This document shows positions 12,220 to 23,634 of a DNA stretch of 64,000 bases, piece by piece. Under the pieces are notes generated by a model. The model made no database searches. It had not been told where the DNA came from and saw nothing but the letters and a program-made list of their open reading frames with translations. The DNA is from Uropetala carovei (Eukaryota > Arthropoda > Insecta > Odonata > Petaluridae), in assembly GCA_036926305.1 (NCBI GenBank), contig JAXCHB010000068.1, positions 11,707,501-11,771,500 of the forward strand, in the 5' to 3' direction. The translations under genes and the position numbers were made by a program. The number at the start of each line of letters is the position of its first letter. The first letter of the stretch is position 1.

Positions 12220-13320
12220 CACCGGGAGTGGGCATAACTTCGTAATTGGTCTCTTTAAAGTCCCAGATAGTTGCAGACAGTTGCCACTTGCACTAATCCA
12301 TTGTCGCCTGGGTCAACTTCTTTAATTACTGCTAGCTTCCAGCAGAGTGGCGGCTAGTTGTCTTCCTTCAGGATTTGGGCACATTGAAGTCCACTTGGTC
12401 ATCTGCTGTAAGTGACTGAGGTAGTCAGTCGACCATTTGCACCAGAATTGCTGGAGCTGCTGCTGTATGAGCTGACATCTGGAAAGTAAGATACGGTAAG
12501 TTCAGGTAAACTAGTGATAGCAGTGCCAATCAGAAAATGACCCGGAGTAGGAACAGAAGGGTCATTTGGATCATTTGAGAGAGGAATCAAGGATCTAGAA
12601 TTAAGACATGCTTCAATCTGGTTTGTTAGTGTGGTCAATTCCTCAAAGGTTAAGCACACAGTTCCCATAGCTCGCCGTAGATGATACTTGAATGATTTTA
12701 CTCCAGCTTCCCATATGCCGCTGAAATGTGGTGCTCGGGGTGGAATGAAGTGCCATGTAATGCCCTCTTGATGGGCATATCTATTAACTTGTAACTGGTG
12801 GTCTTCTGCTTGGAAGAGTGATTATAGTTCTCAAAGTTCTCTTTCGGCTCCTATGAAATTCATTCCATTATCGCGGTAGATATTGTTCCATCTACCTCGA
12901 TGCGACACAAATCTTTTCAGGGCTGCCAAAAATGCTTGTGTGGACTGATGACTTCAAGATGGATGGCTCTCATGGACAGACATACAAATATGGCGATATA
13001 GCATTTGCTCTTTACCTTACTTCTGTAAGTACCGATTTTCACATACATGGGTCCGGCGTAATCAATTCCACAATGGGTAGTTGTCCCATGAGTTAACGTG
13101 TTGATTCTGCCTTCAACTTGCGACATATTAAACAGTGGAAGAGGATTCGTCGAATAGTGGCCTTTCCATTTATGATCCAGAAGTGCTGTCTTAATGTTGA
13201 TAACAGTAATTGGCTGCCGGCATGGAGCATCCATCGATGTTCTCTTTCAATGATCAGCTGTGTTAGATGATGGGATGGGGCAAGATTATCTGCCGCAATG
13301 GAAGTCGTACTACAAATCAT
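12220..13320 (-). pseudogene. BEL/Pao integrase and C-terminal region, frameshifted
   Basis: Reading down the minus strand, the zinc-binding domain (histidines in REHRWMLHAG, cysteines in CLICRK) is followed after a frameshift by the integrase core. The first catalytic aspartate is in GIDYAGP, the second in YRDNGMNF, and the catalytic glutamate in GIWEAGVKS. Then come the conserved QIEACLNSR and DPNDPSVPTPGHFLIGTA segments and a degraded C-terminal domain ending in KRPITKLCPLPVAPEL, typical of the region that follows integrase in BEL/Pao. All three acidic residues survive, but several frameshifts interrupt the frame. The N-terminal boundary near 13320 is the scar of the RT/RNase H deletion. 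Confidence 0.88.
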
Positions 13321-13510
13321 CCTGAGCTGTCTCTTGTGGTGTGTCGCTCGAAGTGTAGTTCACATTCCTTCTCCTCTTGTGTTCGAGGTGTCTGGTTGAT
13401 TTCCTCAATCTCCCAGAAGCCTTGAAGTTGCTGCAAGTTGGCATCACTTTTGAGAAAGAAGACCTGGCTAGTTGTGTTTGGGATGAACTTGTAGGAGGCG
13501 CTGAAACTTG

Positions 13511-15376
13511 GTACCTTCCTGATACTATCCATCCTAGAGTAGTGTCCTGAAAGACAGGATGATCCATGTTTCTAATCTTTCGTCCAGGTCAAAGAACATG
13601 AAAAAATATCTCGGATTCAACCAACAAGTCAATTTCCCCTGGCTGGTTAAATGTCAGATCTGCAAGCTGGACATTGTCTGGAATGCTCCAGTCATGACAG
13701 TTGACATATGACCCCAGTAGATCTCCGGAGATCCTTGGAAGGACAGAACAATTAATATTGAATTTGTAGTCATGTATGTTGAAGTGTACCTCTGCAAAGA
13801 CGCTATATTTGGTTTCAGAGATGACTTCACCAATACCTTGAATTGAAATCCTGTTGCATTCCTTCTTTAATTTCAGTCATTGTACACATGCCTCCGTGAT
13901 AAAATGTGATTGAGAGCATGAGTCCAATAAAGCTCTACACGTCTGTAATTTGCCATTACCATTGCATATCTTAACTAAAGCAGTAGAAAGTAATACTTGT
14001 TTCTGTGGTGTAATCTTTAGAGAAAAATAAGTGACCATGCCTGACTGTGGTGGTTCGTTACTGTTGCTCGGTTGTGTCCTGGGATCATTCCTACTCGTAG
14101 GCCTTTGTTGATGTTGCTGCAACTGGTTTCTAGCTATTTCTAAATGTAAGCGACTGTGGTGCTTCTTGTCACACGTATGGCAATTACGAGAATGACACTG
14201 TCTTACGTGGTGGTTCTGAAGACAGTTGTAACATAAGTTATTAGCTTTAACAAATTGTATGTGTTGTTGTACACCCGCTTGAGAAAAGGCTCTGCATTTG
14301 TACAAGGTGTGTGACTCTTTGCAAAACATACATTGATCTTTGGTTATTACATATGACTGCCATGGCTGACGAGTATGTTTCATTCTGCTTTCATGAGACT
14401 TATGGATAATGACATTAGCCTTGTTTTGGCCAGGTAGCATAGCTTCCAAAACCTTGCATCTTGTTTCTAGGAATTCACATAAATCGTCCAATGTCGAGAA
14501 TTGCTGTGAAGCTGACGATTGAAGTTCCCATTCTTTCCTAGTGACACTATCTATTCTTTCAAGAATCATTTGAGACAATAATAATTCGTGCACTGGCACT
14601 TGAATATCTAATGCCTTGATTGCATTCATATTGCTTAATGTTTGATTTAACAGCACGCTAACATCTGCAGCAGATTGCTTATTCAATGTTGGTAAGTTCA
14701 ATAAGTGTCTAATATGCGTGATAGCAATTAAACGTAGATTATTATAACGATGGCAGACCAAATCCCACGCTACATCAAAATTCTTACTAATAACAGGTAG
14801 ATTTTCTATCAATTTATGTGCTTCTGCAATTAATGAACTTAACAAATAATGAAATCATTGAATATCATCTAGTGCTTCATTATTAACAATAAGACTAGTA
14901 AACATGCCATAAAAATGTCTAAATTAAGTTATATCTCCCACAAAATTAGGTAGTTTAATAGTCGGGAGCCTTATTTCCTTCCTACTTGCAAATGAAGAAT
15001 GGTTGGACAGTAAATTTTCTCCGTTACCTGATCCTTTACTTGTAGGTGATTTGTTATTTGTTTCTTCTATTAAAATTAACATCTTTGTTTTAAGTTCGAA
15101 ATACAGAGCTTCAAACTTTTCCCTAACTTCAGCATGCGTTTCAATATCGTGAATAAATTCTAACTCTTCCTGAGCAATTTCAAATTTCTGTTGAATATCA
15201 GGTAAAGCTTCTAGACGTGTTTTTATTGCAGTTAGGTCTGAGCCTCTCTCAAAATTTTCCAAAAATGTCGAAATGCCCGTCAATTGACCCTTGGCAACAG
15301 CCCTTCTCATTATTATTCTTTTCTTATTCTCCTTTTCCATATTGAAAATTAAAAGAAAACAAAGGACATAAGACAA
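13511..15376 (-). pseudogene. BEL/Pao gag-protease frame with four nonsense codons
   Basis: One reading frame runs from 15376 to about 13511, broken only by stops at 14924-14926, 14855-14857, 13877-13879 and 13589-13591. It opens with a charged, coiled-coil-like gag N-terminus. It then reaches IRLPTIKLPNF (typical of Pao gag), cysteine-histidine knuckles (CMFCKESHTLYKC, CYNCLQNHHVRQC, CHTCDKKHH) and the protease. The protease active site reads LLDSCSQSHF where DSG is normal in aspartic proteases, so it is probably dead. Downstream, MDHPVFQDTTLGWIVSGR is the conserved segment before RT. Beyond 13511 the frame shifts. At least two of the stops fit CGA-to-TGA decay. Confidence 0.9.
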
Positions 15377-15440
15377 ATAAAGTATGAATAAAAATATAAG
15401 GGAACCAGACTTGGTGTACTTAGCTCACTCACGCAGTGAC

Positions 15441-15577
15441 TGATGATTCGCCTGTAGGACCCAGTAGCCAGCCACTATGCAAGGACGCATCTCATCGTCG
15501 ATCGGTCAACTGATGATTCGCCTGTAGGACCCAGTAGCAGGCCGCTATGCAAGGACGCGTCTCGTCGTCGATTGGTC
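15441..15577 (-). repeat. 70-bp direct repeat in the element leader
   Basis: Two copies of a 70-bp segment containing TGATGATTCGCCTGTAGGAC (starts at 15441 and 15511) lie between the primer binding site and gag. Local duplication of an untranslated leader is the simplest reading. Confidence 0.85.
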
Positions 15578-15645
15578 GCCATCTTGGAGTCGTTGCCTCG
15601 CCCGTGTGCTGACAGAGTCTTGAAAGTGCTTTTCACGAAATACAC

Positions 15646-15663
15646 ATCCGGCCCGAAGGACCA
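15646..15663 (-). promoter_or_regulatory. Primer binding site, tRNA-Tyr-like
   Basis: Two bases inside the 5' LTR the element strand reads TGGTCCTTCGGGCCGGAT. From memory of insect tRNA-Tyr 3' ends this is complementary over 18 nt with one mismatch. The position next to the LTR and the TGG start (pairing with CCA) support a reverse-transcription primer site. Confidence 0.75.
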
Positions 15664-15665
15664 AA

Positions 15666-16085
15666 TGTTCCGACAGTCTCTCGTTGTGGTAAATGCAAGT
15701 GGACTGTATAATTTAATAAGGTTAAAAAACATAGGTGGAACAATCTCCAGATTTATATTTCTTCTACATAAGGGGTGAAAAACAGACTTACAAAAACTGA
15801 ACACTTAAAAGAATCCTGGTTTGCACTACGTATCTAAACACATTGATAGTTAATGTTTGAATCGCACTGTTTAAGAGGATAAACACTCCCTTTCACTTGG
15901 TCTGTGGAGCTCACCAAAAACACGTCTCGTCGTGACAGCGATCATGTATGAACTCAACTCTTTCACAAAGGCAACCACCTGGTTGCCTTCTCTTTCACCA
16001 CAAAGTAATTCACTGGCGCAACCCTCACATACAATGTAACTCGCATACAAGCAACTCACATACAAAGCAACTCACATCTCAAACA
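15666..16085 (-). repeat. 5' LTR of the BEL/Pao element
   Basis: This 420-bp LTR with TG...CA ends on the minus strand is followed on the plus strand by target duplication ATTGC. It is longer than the 3' LTR because it retains a segment around TTTAAGAGGATAAACACTCC. Several substitutions between the LTRs indicate an old insertion. Confidence 0.88.
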
Positions 16086-16090
16086 ATTGC

Positions 16091-17120
16091 CACTCCTTAT
16101 TTTAGGAATATTTTTCCCAAAAAGAGATTCCATCTCCTCCTGAAATTCATACATTTTGTACACAAAATATATAATGCAGACAGTGTTTGGATATGAACCA
16201 TAAAAAAGAAAAATTATAAAGTTTGGGGAGGGTGGGAGAGGTGGGGGAGAGAGGGTGGGGAAAAGGGAGAACAGAGGAGACAGAAATGACCTTCATGAAA
16301 TTGATGTTACTGATGTCAATTTAATATCTGTAAATACCTTCAACAACGGAATGGGCCATCATTTTTGATGGGCCATAGACTAGTGTTGTTTATACAGTAA
16401 CTTATCTAAGTACTGTATTAAAAATAGGAAAATTTAAACTTTACAATACTATAATCAATTCATTTCCGATGACTATGTCACTTTTCTGGTTCTCACACAA
16501 AAAACCTCATAAGCACCCAAATTTTATATATTTATTATTTCAATAGATAACTGCAAATAAAAATTGAAAAATAAAGCATTGTATTCTTATGCAAGTTTAT
16601 ATCTAATTCATATACCTTTATACACAATGCAAATGAAAGCTTTTAATACTGAAGTATCATAGGATTTCCAGGTCTTGGATTTGTAAAAAGAGACACTTCA
16701 GTAACTTGAGAGCAGAAGAAACTTTGTTTTCAAGTATGACTGTTGATTGCTAGAAGATTGTTTTACTAAATAACTGAAGTTCAACTTTTGTCAGAGAAGT
16801 AAATATGTCAACCAATATTTATTGTTTCTTCCCAAAAACAGGGAACCACTCATTAGTCAGTTCATTTTAATCAGTTCATCACAAAAACAACATTAAGAAC
16901 CCTAACCAAGAGGTGGTGCTATGAGGATGTGAATCAGTCCACCTCGTGGAATCCAACATCCCATCTTGTCTCTCGCACTCTAGCTATTTGCAAATTTTAC
17001 TGAGCGGGAATGCCAGTTGACCTTCTCTGAGATTAAGAGATTTTGACAAAGCATTGGGTTTTGTGTCACGGAGGATAGATGTGTCTGCGATTTGCTCTGT
17101 GGGTGAAGAGAAAGTGACCG
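16091..17120. other. AT-rich sequence with a G-rich tract, no gene seen
   Basis: No exon is supported. At 16221-16262 the plus strand carries a purine tract containing GGGGAGGGTGGGAGAGGTGG, whose G-run spacing fits a G-quadruplex motif. Near 16340-16380 a short palindromic TGATGGGCCAT repeat occurs. Confidence 0.5.
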
Positions 17121-17144
17121 TAAGGGAGTTAACTCTAGGGCGAG

Positions 17145-17738
17145 ATGGGAAAGGGTGAAGCGGTCGTGGTGAAATGCACCGTATGCCGAAAGAAGTTGAA
17201 AAATGGTGTTCAATGCGAAACATGCAATTCCTGGTACCATTTCAAGTGCACCAAAAGCAAGCTCGAGGATTGTGTGAAGGAGCATTGGAAGTGCGCAGAC
17301 TGCGGAACCCAGAAAGACCAGAGGACATTGATAGAGAGGAAGAAGTTGAGAAGCTGCAGGCAGAGTTGGAGGAGGCAACGAGGAGAATCATCGAAATCGC
17401 CGCCGATAACGAGGAGTTGAGAAGAAGGTTAGCCGGGAGCACACGGCAGAAAGCGCAGACGAAAAAGAGAAGAGGAGAAAGGATGGAAGGCAGAAATGAC
17501 GGGGAAGTGATAGAAGAGAGAAAAAATCTCGCGGAGATAGAGAAGATGGCTGGCCCGGAGAAGAACACAGGCCACGGTCACGTTCTCTACAGGCAAGCCA
17601 AGGCCAGTTGCATCCACGCTGGGATTAGTGAAGGGTGCAATTCCGAGAAAATGGGTGAGGGTGGTGGTAAGGAACAAGATGCAGAGCAGGAAAAGCGTCG
17701 CAGCAGGAGGGCACAGATAAGAAACCAGACCAGATAGA
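17145..17738 (+). pseudogene. PHD-finger and coiled-coil ORF, frameshifted; probable non-LTR ORF1 relic
   Basis: ATG at 17145 opens a PHD-type zinc finger: VVVKCTVCRKKLKNGVQC, then CETCNSWYHFKC and WKCADCG, giving the Cys4-His-Cys3 spacing. Around 17310 the useful frame shifts to the one carrying EEEVEKLQAELEEATRRIIE and further charged heptads, a clear coiled coil with basic stretches after it. A stop follows at 17738. PHD plus coiled coil is found in ORF1 proteins of some CR1/L2-like LINEs and in a few repeated animal families, so I read this as the ORF1 part of a dead element. No reverse transcriptase follows. A host gene is possible but less likely because of the frameshift. Confidence 0.6.
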
Positions 17739-18256
17739 AAAGGGATGTTACGAAAAATACCATGTGTCTGCCTAACGTCCTCATTTGAGGACAGCAATTT
17801 TTCAAAAGAAATATAATAAATTTTGTTGATTTTTTTAAATATATTGTTTTATTTAGCATTTATCTCACCGGTGTATGAATAAGAACAATTTTCGCCCGGC
17901 CATTTCCTAGCCGGCGTTAATGGGTTAAGAATAAAGTTAGAAAGAATTAACCTACTATCTTCAGAAGTGAACCATATTAAAGAAAAATTATAAGTTTATT
18001 ATTCTGCCTACAATTCGAAATTGCTCATGTTAAATATTTAATTCACATATTTCGTGGAAATCTTGCCATTTCCACGAGATGTTCTTCCTTCCAATTACAT
18101 TGTTGGACCTCAAAATCCTATTGTTATTTCAATTAGTGTAAGCATGCTTTGAATGATTTTAATATGAGAGAGAGAAAGGAGAGGGAAATGATTTTCATAT
18201 AAACCAAAGCAAGCAGCATTCTTAAATTACTATATTGAATATAACTTCATTCTCTT
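17739..18256. other. AT-rich sequence with a possible piggyBac-like element end
   Basis: No gene is seen. At 17890-17927 the sequence CCGGCGTTAATGGGTTAA resembles the end of a TTAA-flanked MITE, but no partner end was found. Confidence 0.35.
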
Positions 18257-18430
18257 TAATATGCCGATATAATTACGCGAGGCTTCATACTCACTGACGG
18301 ATGCAGCTTCACATAATATATAGGATGATGATGGGATTGTAATATAAATTTTAAAAACATATATTCTTCCTTTCTTTAAATAAATTCTTCTTTCATTTAA
18401 AATAATAATGACTGCTGATTGATTTATATA
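18257..18430 (+). repeat. About 165-bp direct repeat, copy 1 (partner 19908-20066)
   Basis: The block with CCGATATAATTACGCGAGGC and GACGGATGCAGCTTCACATA recurs in the same orientation at 19908 with small indels. This copy is outside the hAT element; the partner is inside it. Confidence 0.85.
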
Positions 18431-18588
18431 TATACTATTTTAAGTTTAAGATATAATCACTCTCACTTTGGAAATTTGTTTGAATTTTCTTTACGCCCAT
18501 TATTTTGGTAATCTCAAAAATAACAAAAACACAGTTTGATGAGAGTACTTCATCATACTTGAAGAGAGTAGTTCACCACACTTTCAAG

Positions 18589-20273
18589 CAGAGCTGCAAA
18601 CCAAACCAAACCGCTGAACCGAACCAGCCATTTTGCTGAACCGTGAACCGAACCGAAACCTCTGATTAATTTTTCAATGAACCGAAAACTGACCCATATT
18701 TTTTTGCAAAAGTGGTTCAGTTTCGGTTCGATCTCAATCCACAAAGTACGGCCCAACGAAAAGAACAGGAATTTCCACTGGAAAAACCAGCAGGTTTGCT
18801 TCAAAGGAAAGACTGCCTAACTCTTTCCTCTCTGATACTATTGTTATCCACATAAAAATCACGTTAAGATCAAAAATACCATTTTTAAAATATAAATAAA
18901 TGAAGACTAGCAGCCCGTTGCAGCTACAGTTGCAAATAATCTAAATAGTTCGGCCCTAGGTTAGATCTTTGTTTCCTATTCATTTGACGTGTTTCCCTAT
19001 TTCTTTGTCTTTCTTGTACTCTCTGCTCCTCATCTATATGGGAAATCCTATGAGCTTCTGCATCTTTTTCTCTCTCTTTCCTACAATACTCTTCATTTGA
19101 TCTCTGGCTCCTCTTCCTTTCTCTGGAAGCTGTAGCTGGGCTAATAGCTCTCCTTTTCACTGGTCTACCCCTTGGGATTTTTAAATTTTCTGCGATTATA
19201 CAGCAATATATTAGAACAATTACGTGATCGCAATGTCACAGAGTTACACAATTGTAATTTAATATCGCGGTTTATTCAAAGGGGAAAAATTTTTAATTCT
19301 ACCTAGCCTTAGTTCCAATGAATATCGTTGCACCCTTATAGACGAACTAACAAACAGTCGCTTTCCTTCAAGAGTCTATCAACGACTGCTGTTAACTTCT
19401 TACAGGACCTATTATAAAGGCGACGTCAATGCAAGCATTTATTTAGATTATCAATGACGAGAAAATAAAAATAACGCTTTTCTTTTGTCTATTTGAAGGT
19501 TTAATTGGCCTTAAATGAATGGCAAGCAACAATGAGTCTCCTTGGCAACGCCCGGAATGAGTGCCAAAAACCCGCAAAATTTCGAAAAAGAATGCATATG
19601 TCTGAAATGTTCAACAATTTAGCATGTAAAAATCGCTAGAATAAGATAGCATAGAGATTTATCCGTCGAATAAATCAAAAAAGAAGAAAATTGGTCCATA
19701 TTTACCTACTTTAATGTATGAAGTAAAAAAACATTGCACCATGAAAAATCGAAAATCCCATATAAACTTATGGGAAAATATAATTGTCTCCAGGACTCGA
19801 ACCTGGGACACTTTAGCAAAAGAAAATATTTTCCCAGGGACCTCATAGCCAGTAGAAACAAAACACCATTTACTGCATATCTTTGCGATGAACGGTTCTC
19901 GAGAAATACGCCGATATAATTACGCGAGGCTTCATATGCACTGACGGATGCAGCTTCACATAATATATAGGATGATGGAATTGTAATATAAATTTTAAAA
20001 ATATATATTCTTCCTTTCTTTAAATAAATTCTTTCATTAAAAATAATAATGACTGCTGATTGATTTACTTACAGATTGATACTGAATGTGTAATGTATAT
20101 ATTGGATAAATTATTTCTGGATAGTATTTCAAATGATTAATTTAGTTGAACCGAACCGCAAACCGAACCGAACCACTTGTCAAAATTCCCATCTGAACCG
20201 AACCATGAACCGAACCACTTCCAAAATTTTAAAACGGAACCACCACCAAATTTTGAACTGGTTTGCAGCTCTG
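18589..20273. mobile_element. hAT-type non-autonomous element, about 1.7 kb
   Basis: The ends CAGAGCTGCAAACC and GGTTTGCAGCTCTG are inverted repeats of the hAT type. They are flanked by 8-bp direct repeats CTTTCAAG (18581-18588) and CTTTGAAG (20274-20281), differing at one base. Subterminal regions carry many GAACCGAACC repeats, inverted between the two ends (18600-18735 and 20145-20240). No transposase was found. A charged minus-strand frame at 18924-19160 lacks a recognisable domain. At 19785-19860 there is a tRNA-like B box (minus strand, GGTTCGAGTCC), perhaps a nested SINE piece. Confidence 0.75.
19908..20066 (+). repeat. About 165-bp direct repeat, copy 2
   Basis: This is the partner of 18257-18430, lying inside the hAT element. 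It suggests nested insertion or capture of flanking sequence. Confidence 0.85.
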
Positions 20274-20281
20274 CTTTGAAG

Positions 20282-20640
20282 AGAGTAGTTCACCACACTA
20301 GAAGATAGTGGTGTAGGCCAGCTGACTTGAAGAGGGCAACACACGCCGTGAAAAATGAATGGCTCACTTCCCGGCAACTCTTTCACTTCTGGCTGTCTTA
20401 TTCGACTCTCCTGTTGCAAACTTACACAACACACAAAAAAAGGAAAAACATCCATCGCGAATACACGGAAAAAAAATAGAACCAAAAAAATACATTGCCT
20501 TTACCAAACACTCATTATCTTTGTCTACTATTTTGATAAAAGTCACCAAAATGATTTACAACATGATTTCACTTCATCTTTACATAGATTTTAAAATCTA
20601 ATCTTAATAAGAAATTGCAGTCTCTCATTATGTTATTAAA
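20282..20640. other. Sequence downstream of the hAT element, no gene seen
   Basis: A 21-bp flank around GAGAGTAGTTCACCACAC is present on both sides of the hAT element. Overlapping short frames on both strands have no recognisable domain, and no splice-supported exon was found. Confidence 0.4.
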
Positions 20641-21130
20641 GTTTGAATTGGTGTTCTCCCCTATCCTCTCCATTCCCTCCACTTTATGCCTTCAGCACCT
20701 TCTCCTGCATTCCCTTACCCTATTTAACTCCTCCCTCATTCCTTTCCCCTTTAACACACCTCCTTTCTCCTCCTCCAGTCCTTTCCCCTCCCCTCTTTAA
20801 CATCACCCCTCCTCCCCCTTCCCCTATTTAACCCCTCCCCTCCTTTCCCCACCCCTACCACTCCCCTCATTTCCCCTCCCTACTTCAAGGTCAACATCCC
20901 TCTTACTCCTTAGAACACTTTTCCACCTTTCCCTCCCTTATGCTCACTACTTCAAGGTCAACACCCCTCCTACTCCTTAGAACACTTTTCCACCTTCCCC
21001 CCCCCACCCTTTCCCTCCCCTCTTCTAGGTCACTGTTCATTTCCCCTACAATCACTTCACAACCCATCCCCTCCATTTCAAAATCACTCCCCCCCACTCC
21101 ACTTGCCGCCCTTTAAAACTTTATTGCTTT
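20641..21130. repeat. Long pyrimidine-rich tract
   Basis: Nearly 490 bases are dominated by C and T on the plus strand (repeated TCCCCTCC and TTTCCC runs). A 60-bp direct repeat contains CTACTTCAAGGTCAACA at 20880 and 20946. It is low-complexity sequence, with no coding content supported. A similar CT tract recurs at 30430-30560. Confidence 0.85.
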
Positions 21131-21331
21131 TTAATAGAAATCACCCTTTTCTCTCATATTTCCTTTAGCTTTTACTTTCCCTCCCTTTACCATCCTGCCT
21201 AATCTATGAATCGAGGGCCAATTCCCTATGCTAAAAAATTATTCTCTAATGTCACTCTGACATGAATTAATAGTAACTTCTAATATAATAATGCCTAAAA
21301 TTACTAACTATTTTATATTTATATATGTTAC

Positions 21332-21478
21332 CTGAGCAGAGTCGCATCCAGTCAATGCTGTGCACAGCATCGCATCCGCGACGTGCAAGCTCCACCAGTC
21401 CTCTTCTTCCTCCGCTTCTTAGCCGCATGCCGTCTTCGGTCCACGGTCCCACGATGATGGTCCCACGTTGGTACTCTG
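21332..21478 (-). other. Exon-like cassette 1 (147 bp)
   Basis: It has acceptor TTTTGCAG and donor CTCAG|GTAACA. One frame, open throughout, begins EYQRGTIIVGPWTEDGMRL and ends DWMRLCSG. This copy differs from the others in its middle third and in length (147 against 140), so its phase differs from copies 2-7. It is the most downstream copy on the minus strand. Coding status is unproven. Confidence 0.45.
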
Positions 21479-21605
21479 CTGCAAAAGACAATATAGATAA
21501 ATTTAATGTGACTCAGCTACTGTGACAAACTTCAAATTAATAAAATTGTAAATAGTGTTAAAAACTCGTAATATTTTATTTCAATTCATCATTGATTTGA
21601 GAGTA

Positions 21606-22440
21606 CAGTAAAACCTCATATAGGGAGAATTCACATTACACAATTTTGCTAAGACACAGTAAATATTTCCCTACCAAACTTCAGAAGAGACAGTTGTTCG
21701 TCTCACCAAGATCACGTACAAAAAGTACAAACCCAAGTTAACCTATAAATCTCTCATACTATATATGATAAAAACTTCAAATGAAAACTTTATAAGGAAA
21801 AAATATAGACAAATTGAACCATGTAACTATTTTACGTTATAAAAACATTGAATCAAGAGATTCGTATGTGTGGTTCTCAAATTGTGCTGATATTATACAG
21901 CTCCTCAACTGCTTTGCTGTATGCCATGTTAAGCAAGGGAAGGATATTTCTGCATTTTGTTATCATCCAGCTAGGACCACAGAAAACATTTTTTAGCAAA
22001 CGATATTTTATGGTTGAATTTGTAGTTTCAGTTACTTTATGCTTGTACATAGCTTCTTGGAAAAACTAACTAATACAGAATAGTCCCTGGTAATGCCATT
22101 TCCAGTTTTGTTTGGAACTATGATGTTACAATGAGAAAACTTACGAAGTTTTTTTACTCTATGATAAACTCAGTACTTTTTTCCTTCACATTACATGTGG
22201 TATTATAATAGATTTTTCTGTTAATTCCACATCAAAAAATAAGATTTCATAAATTCCATTATTGTGTGGATTACAAATAATATTAACTTATGCATTTAAT
22301 ATCCGATCAAAGAGTTATTCAAAGAAATTTAGAAAATATGAAATCCATGAACCTAACTCCTTATTTCATATCAACTTAATGCTTCATGTAATGTGGCATT
22401 TTCAAGGAAAGCAGTTACCGCCCTATGTGAGGTTTTACTG
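21606..22440. mobile_element. Pogo/Tigger-like MITE in unit 1-2
   Basis: Inverted ends CAGTAAAACCTCATATAGGG and CCCTATGTGAGGTTTTACTG are flanked by TA on both sides. The 835-bp interior is AT-rich without a transposase. Related copies sit at 22890-23604, 26737-27591 and 28904-29758, with a left-truncated one ending at 25424 and a deletion derivative at 31796-31890. Confidence 0.7.
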
Positions 22441-22470
22441 TACATGGTATTTGAGTTTGGTGAACCTCAC

Positions 22471-22610
22471 CTGAGCAGAGTCGCATCCATGCAATGCTGT
22501 GCACAGCCGTTCTCTTCTTGGCAGCGTCCTTCCTCTTCTTCCTCCTCTTCTTAGCCGCATGCCGTCTTCGGTCCACGGTCCCACGATGATGGTCCCGCGT
22601 TGGTACTCTG
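22471..22610 (-). other. Exon-like cassette 2 (140 bp)
   Basis: It has acceptor TTTTGCAG and donor CTCAG|GTGAGG. Two frames are open across the segment: one acidic/arginine mixed (starts EYQRGTIIVGPW), the other highly basic (HAAKKRRKKRKDAAKKR). At 140 bp its length is not a multiple of three. Confidence 0.45.
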
Positions 22611-22889
22611 CTGCAAAAGTCAGTTCAGATAAATTTAATGCGACTGAACTACTGCGACAAACTTCAAAATAATAGATTTGTATCTAGTGTTATAATTATT
22701 TATTGATAGGAGAATTTGTATGATCAAAATGATTCCTTTATCTGCAAACAATAACATTCACACATAGGTTGGTGTGAAAGCTCATTTTGTGGTATAGACA
22801 GCAGATTTTGGTTTGTTATGAAGTTTTGGGATGATACTCAATCTAATTCAGAATCATCATGATTTAAATTTGTCATAGATTTGGGAGTA

Positions 22890-23604
22890 CAGTATAACTT
22901 CACATATTGCAACTTCACAAACTGATTTCTCTAAGACGCCATACATATTTCTATACAAATCCTCATAACATGCGGTGGTTCGCCTCCCTAAAACACTGTT
23001 TGACAAGTACAAGCCAAAGTTAACGTTTAAATTTCTCCTAAAAAACTTCAACTGGGATGTTGCAATAAAGCCCATGCTATAAGCAAGGGAAGCATATTAG
23101 AGCATTTTGTTATCTTTCAGCTAAGACCATAGAAAACATTCTTCAATAGACAGCGATAATTTACAGCCAAATTTGTTAGTGTGTTTCAGTTACATGAAGC
23201 TGCAACATAGCTAAATTCTTGGAAAAACTAGGTTATACAGAATAGTTTCTGATAATGCCATCTCCAGTTTTGTTTGAAACTGTGATGTTGCGATGAGAAA
23301 AATTATAGTTTTTCGACTCAAATTATGATAAACTCAGTACTTTTTTCCTTCACATTACATGTGGTATTATAATAGACTTTTCTGTTAATTCCACATCAAA
23401 AAATATGATTTCATAAATTACATTATTGTGTGGATTACGAGTAATATTAACTTATGCATTTAATATCCGATCAAAGAGTTATTCCAAGAAATTTAGAAAA
23501 TATGTAATCCATCAGCCTAACTCCTTATTCCATATCAACTTAATGCTTCATGTAATGTGGCATTTTCAAGGAAAGCAGCTACCGCCCTATGTGAGGTTTT
23601 ACTG
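22890..23604. mobile_element. Pogo/Tigger-like MITE in unit 2-3
   Basis: Left end CAGTATAACTTCACATATTG and right end CCTATGTGAGGTTTTACTG are flanked by TA. This is a diverged copy of the 21606 element. Confidence 0.6.
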
Positions 23605-23634
23605 TACATGGTATTTTAGTTTCGTGAACCTCAC

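Larger units (their letters stand above)
11757..16090 (-). mobile_element. BEL/Pao LTR retrotransposon, internally deleted, with 5-bp target duplication
   Basis: Two direct LTRs (11762-12129 and 15666-16085) bound an interior with a gag-protease frame, integrase pieces and a C-terminal conserved region in BEL/Pao order on the minus strand. The 5-bp target duplication ATTGC is at 11757-11761 and 16086-16090, as expected for this superfamily. The interior is about 3.5 kb because the reverse transcriptase and RNase H are missing: sequence just N-terminal to RT (near 13320) abuts the integrase zinc-binding region. Nonsense codons, frameshifts and diverged LTRs show an old, immobile copy. Confidence 0.9.
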
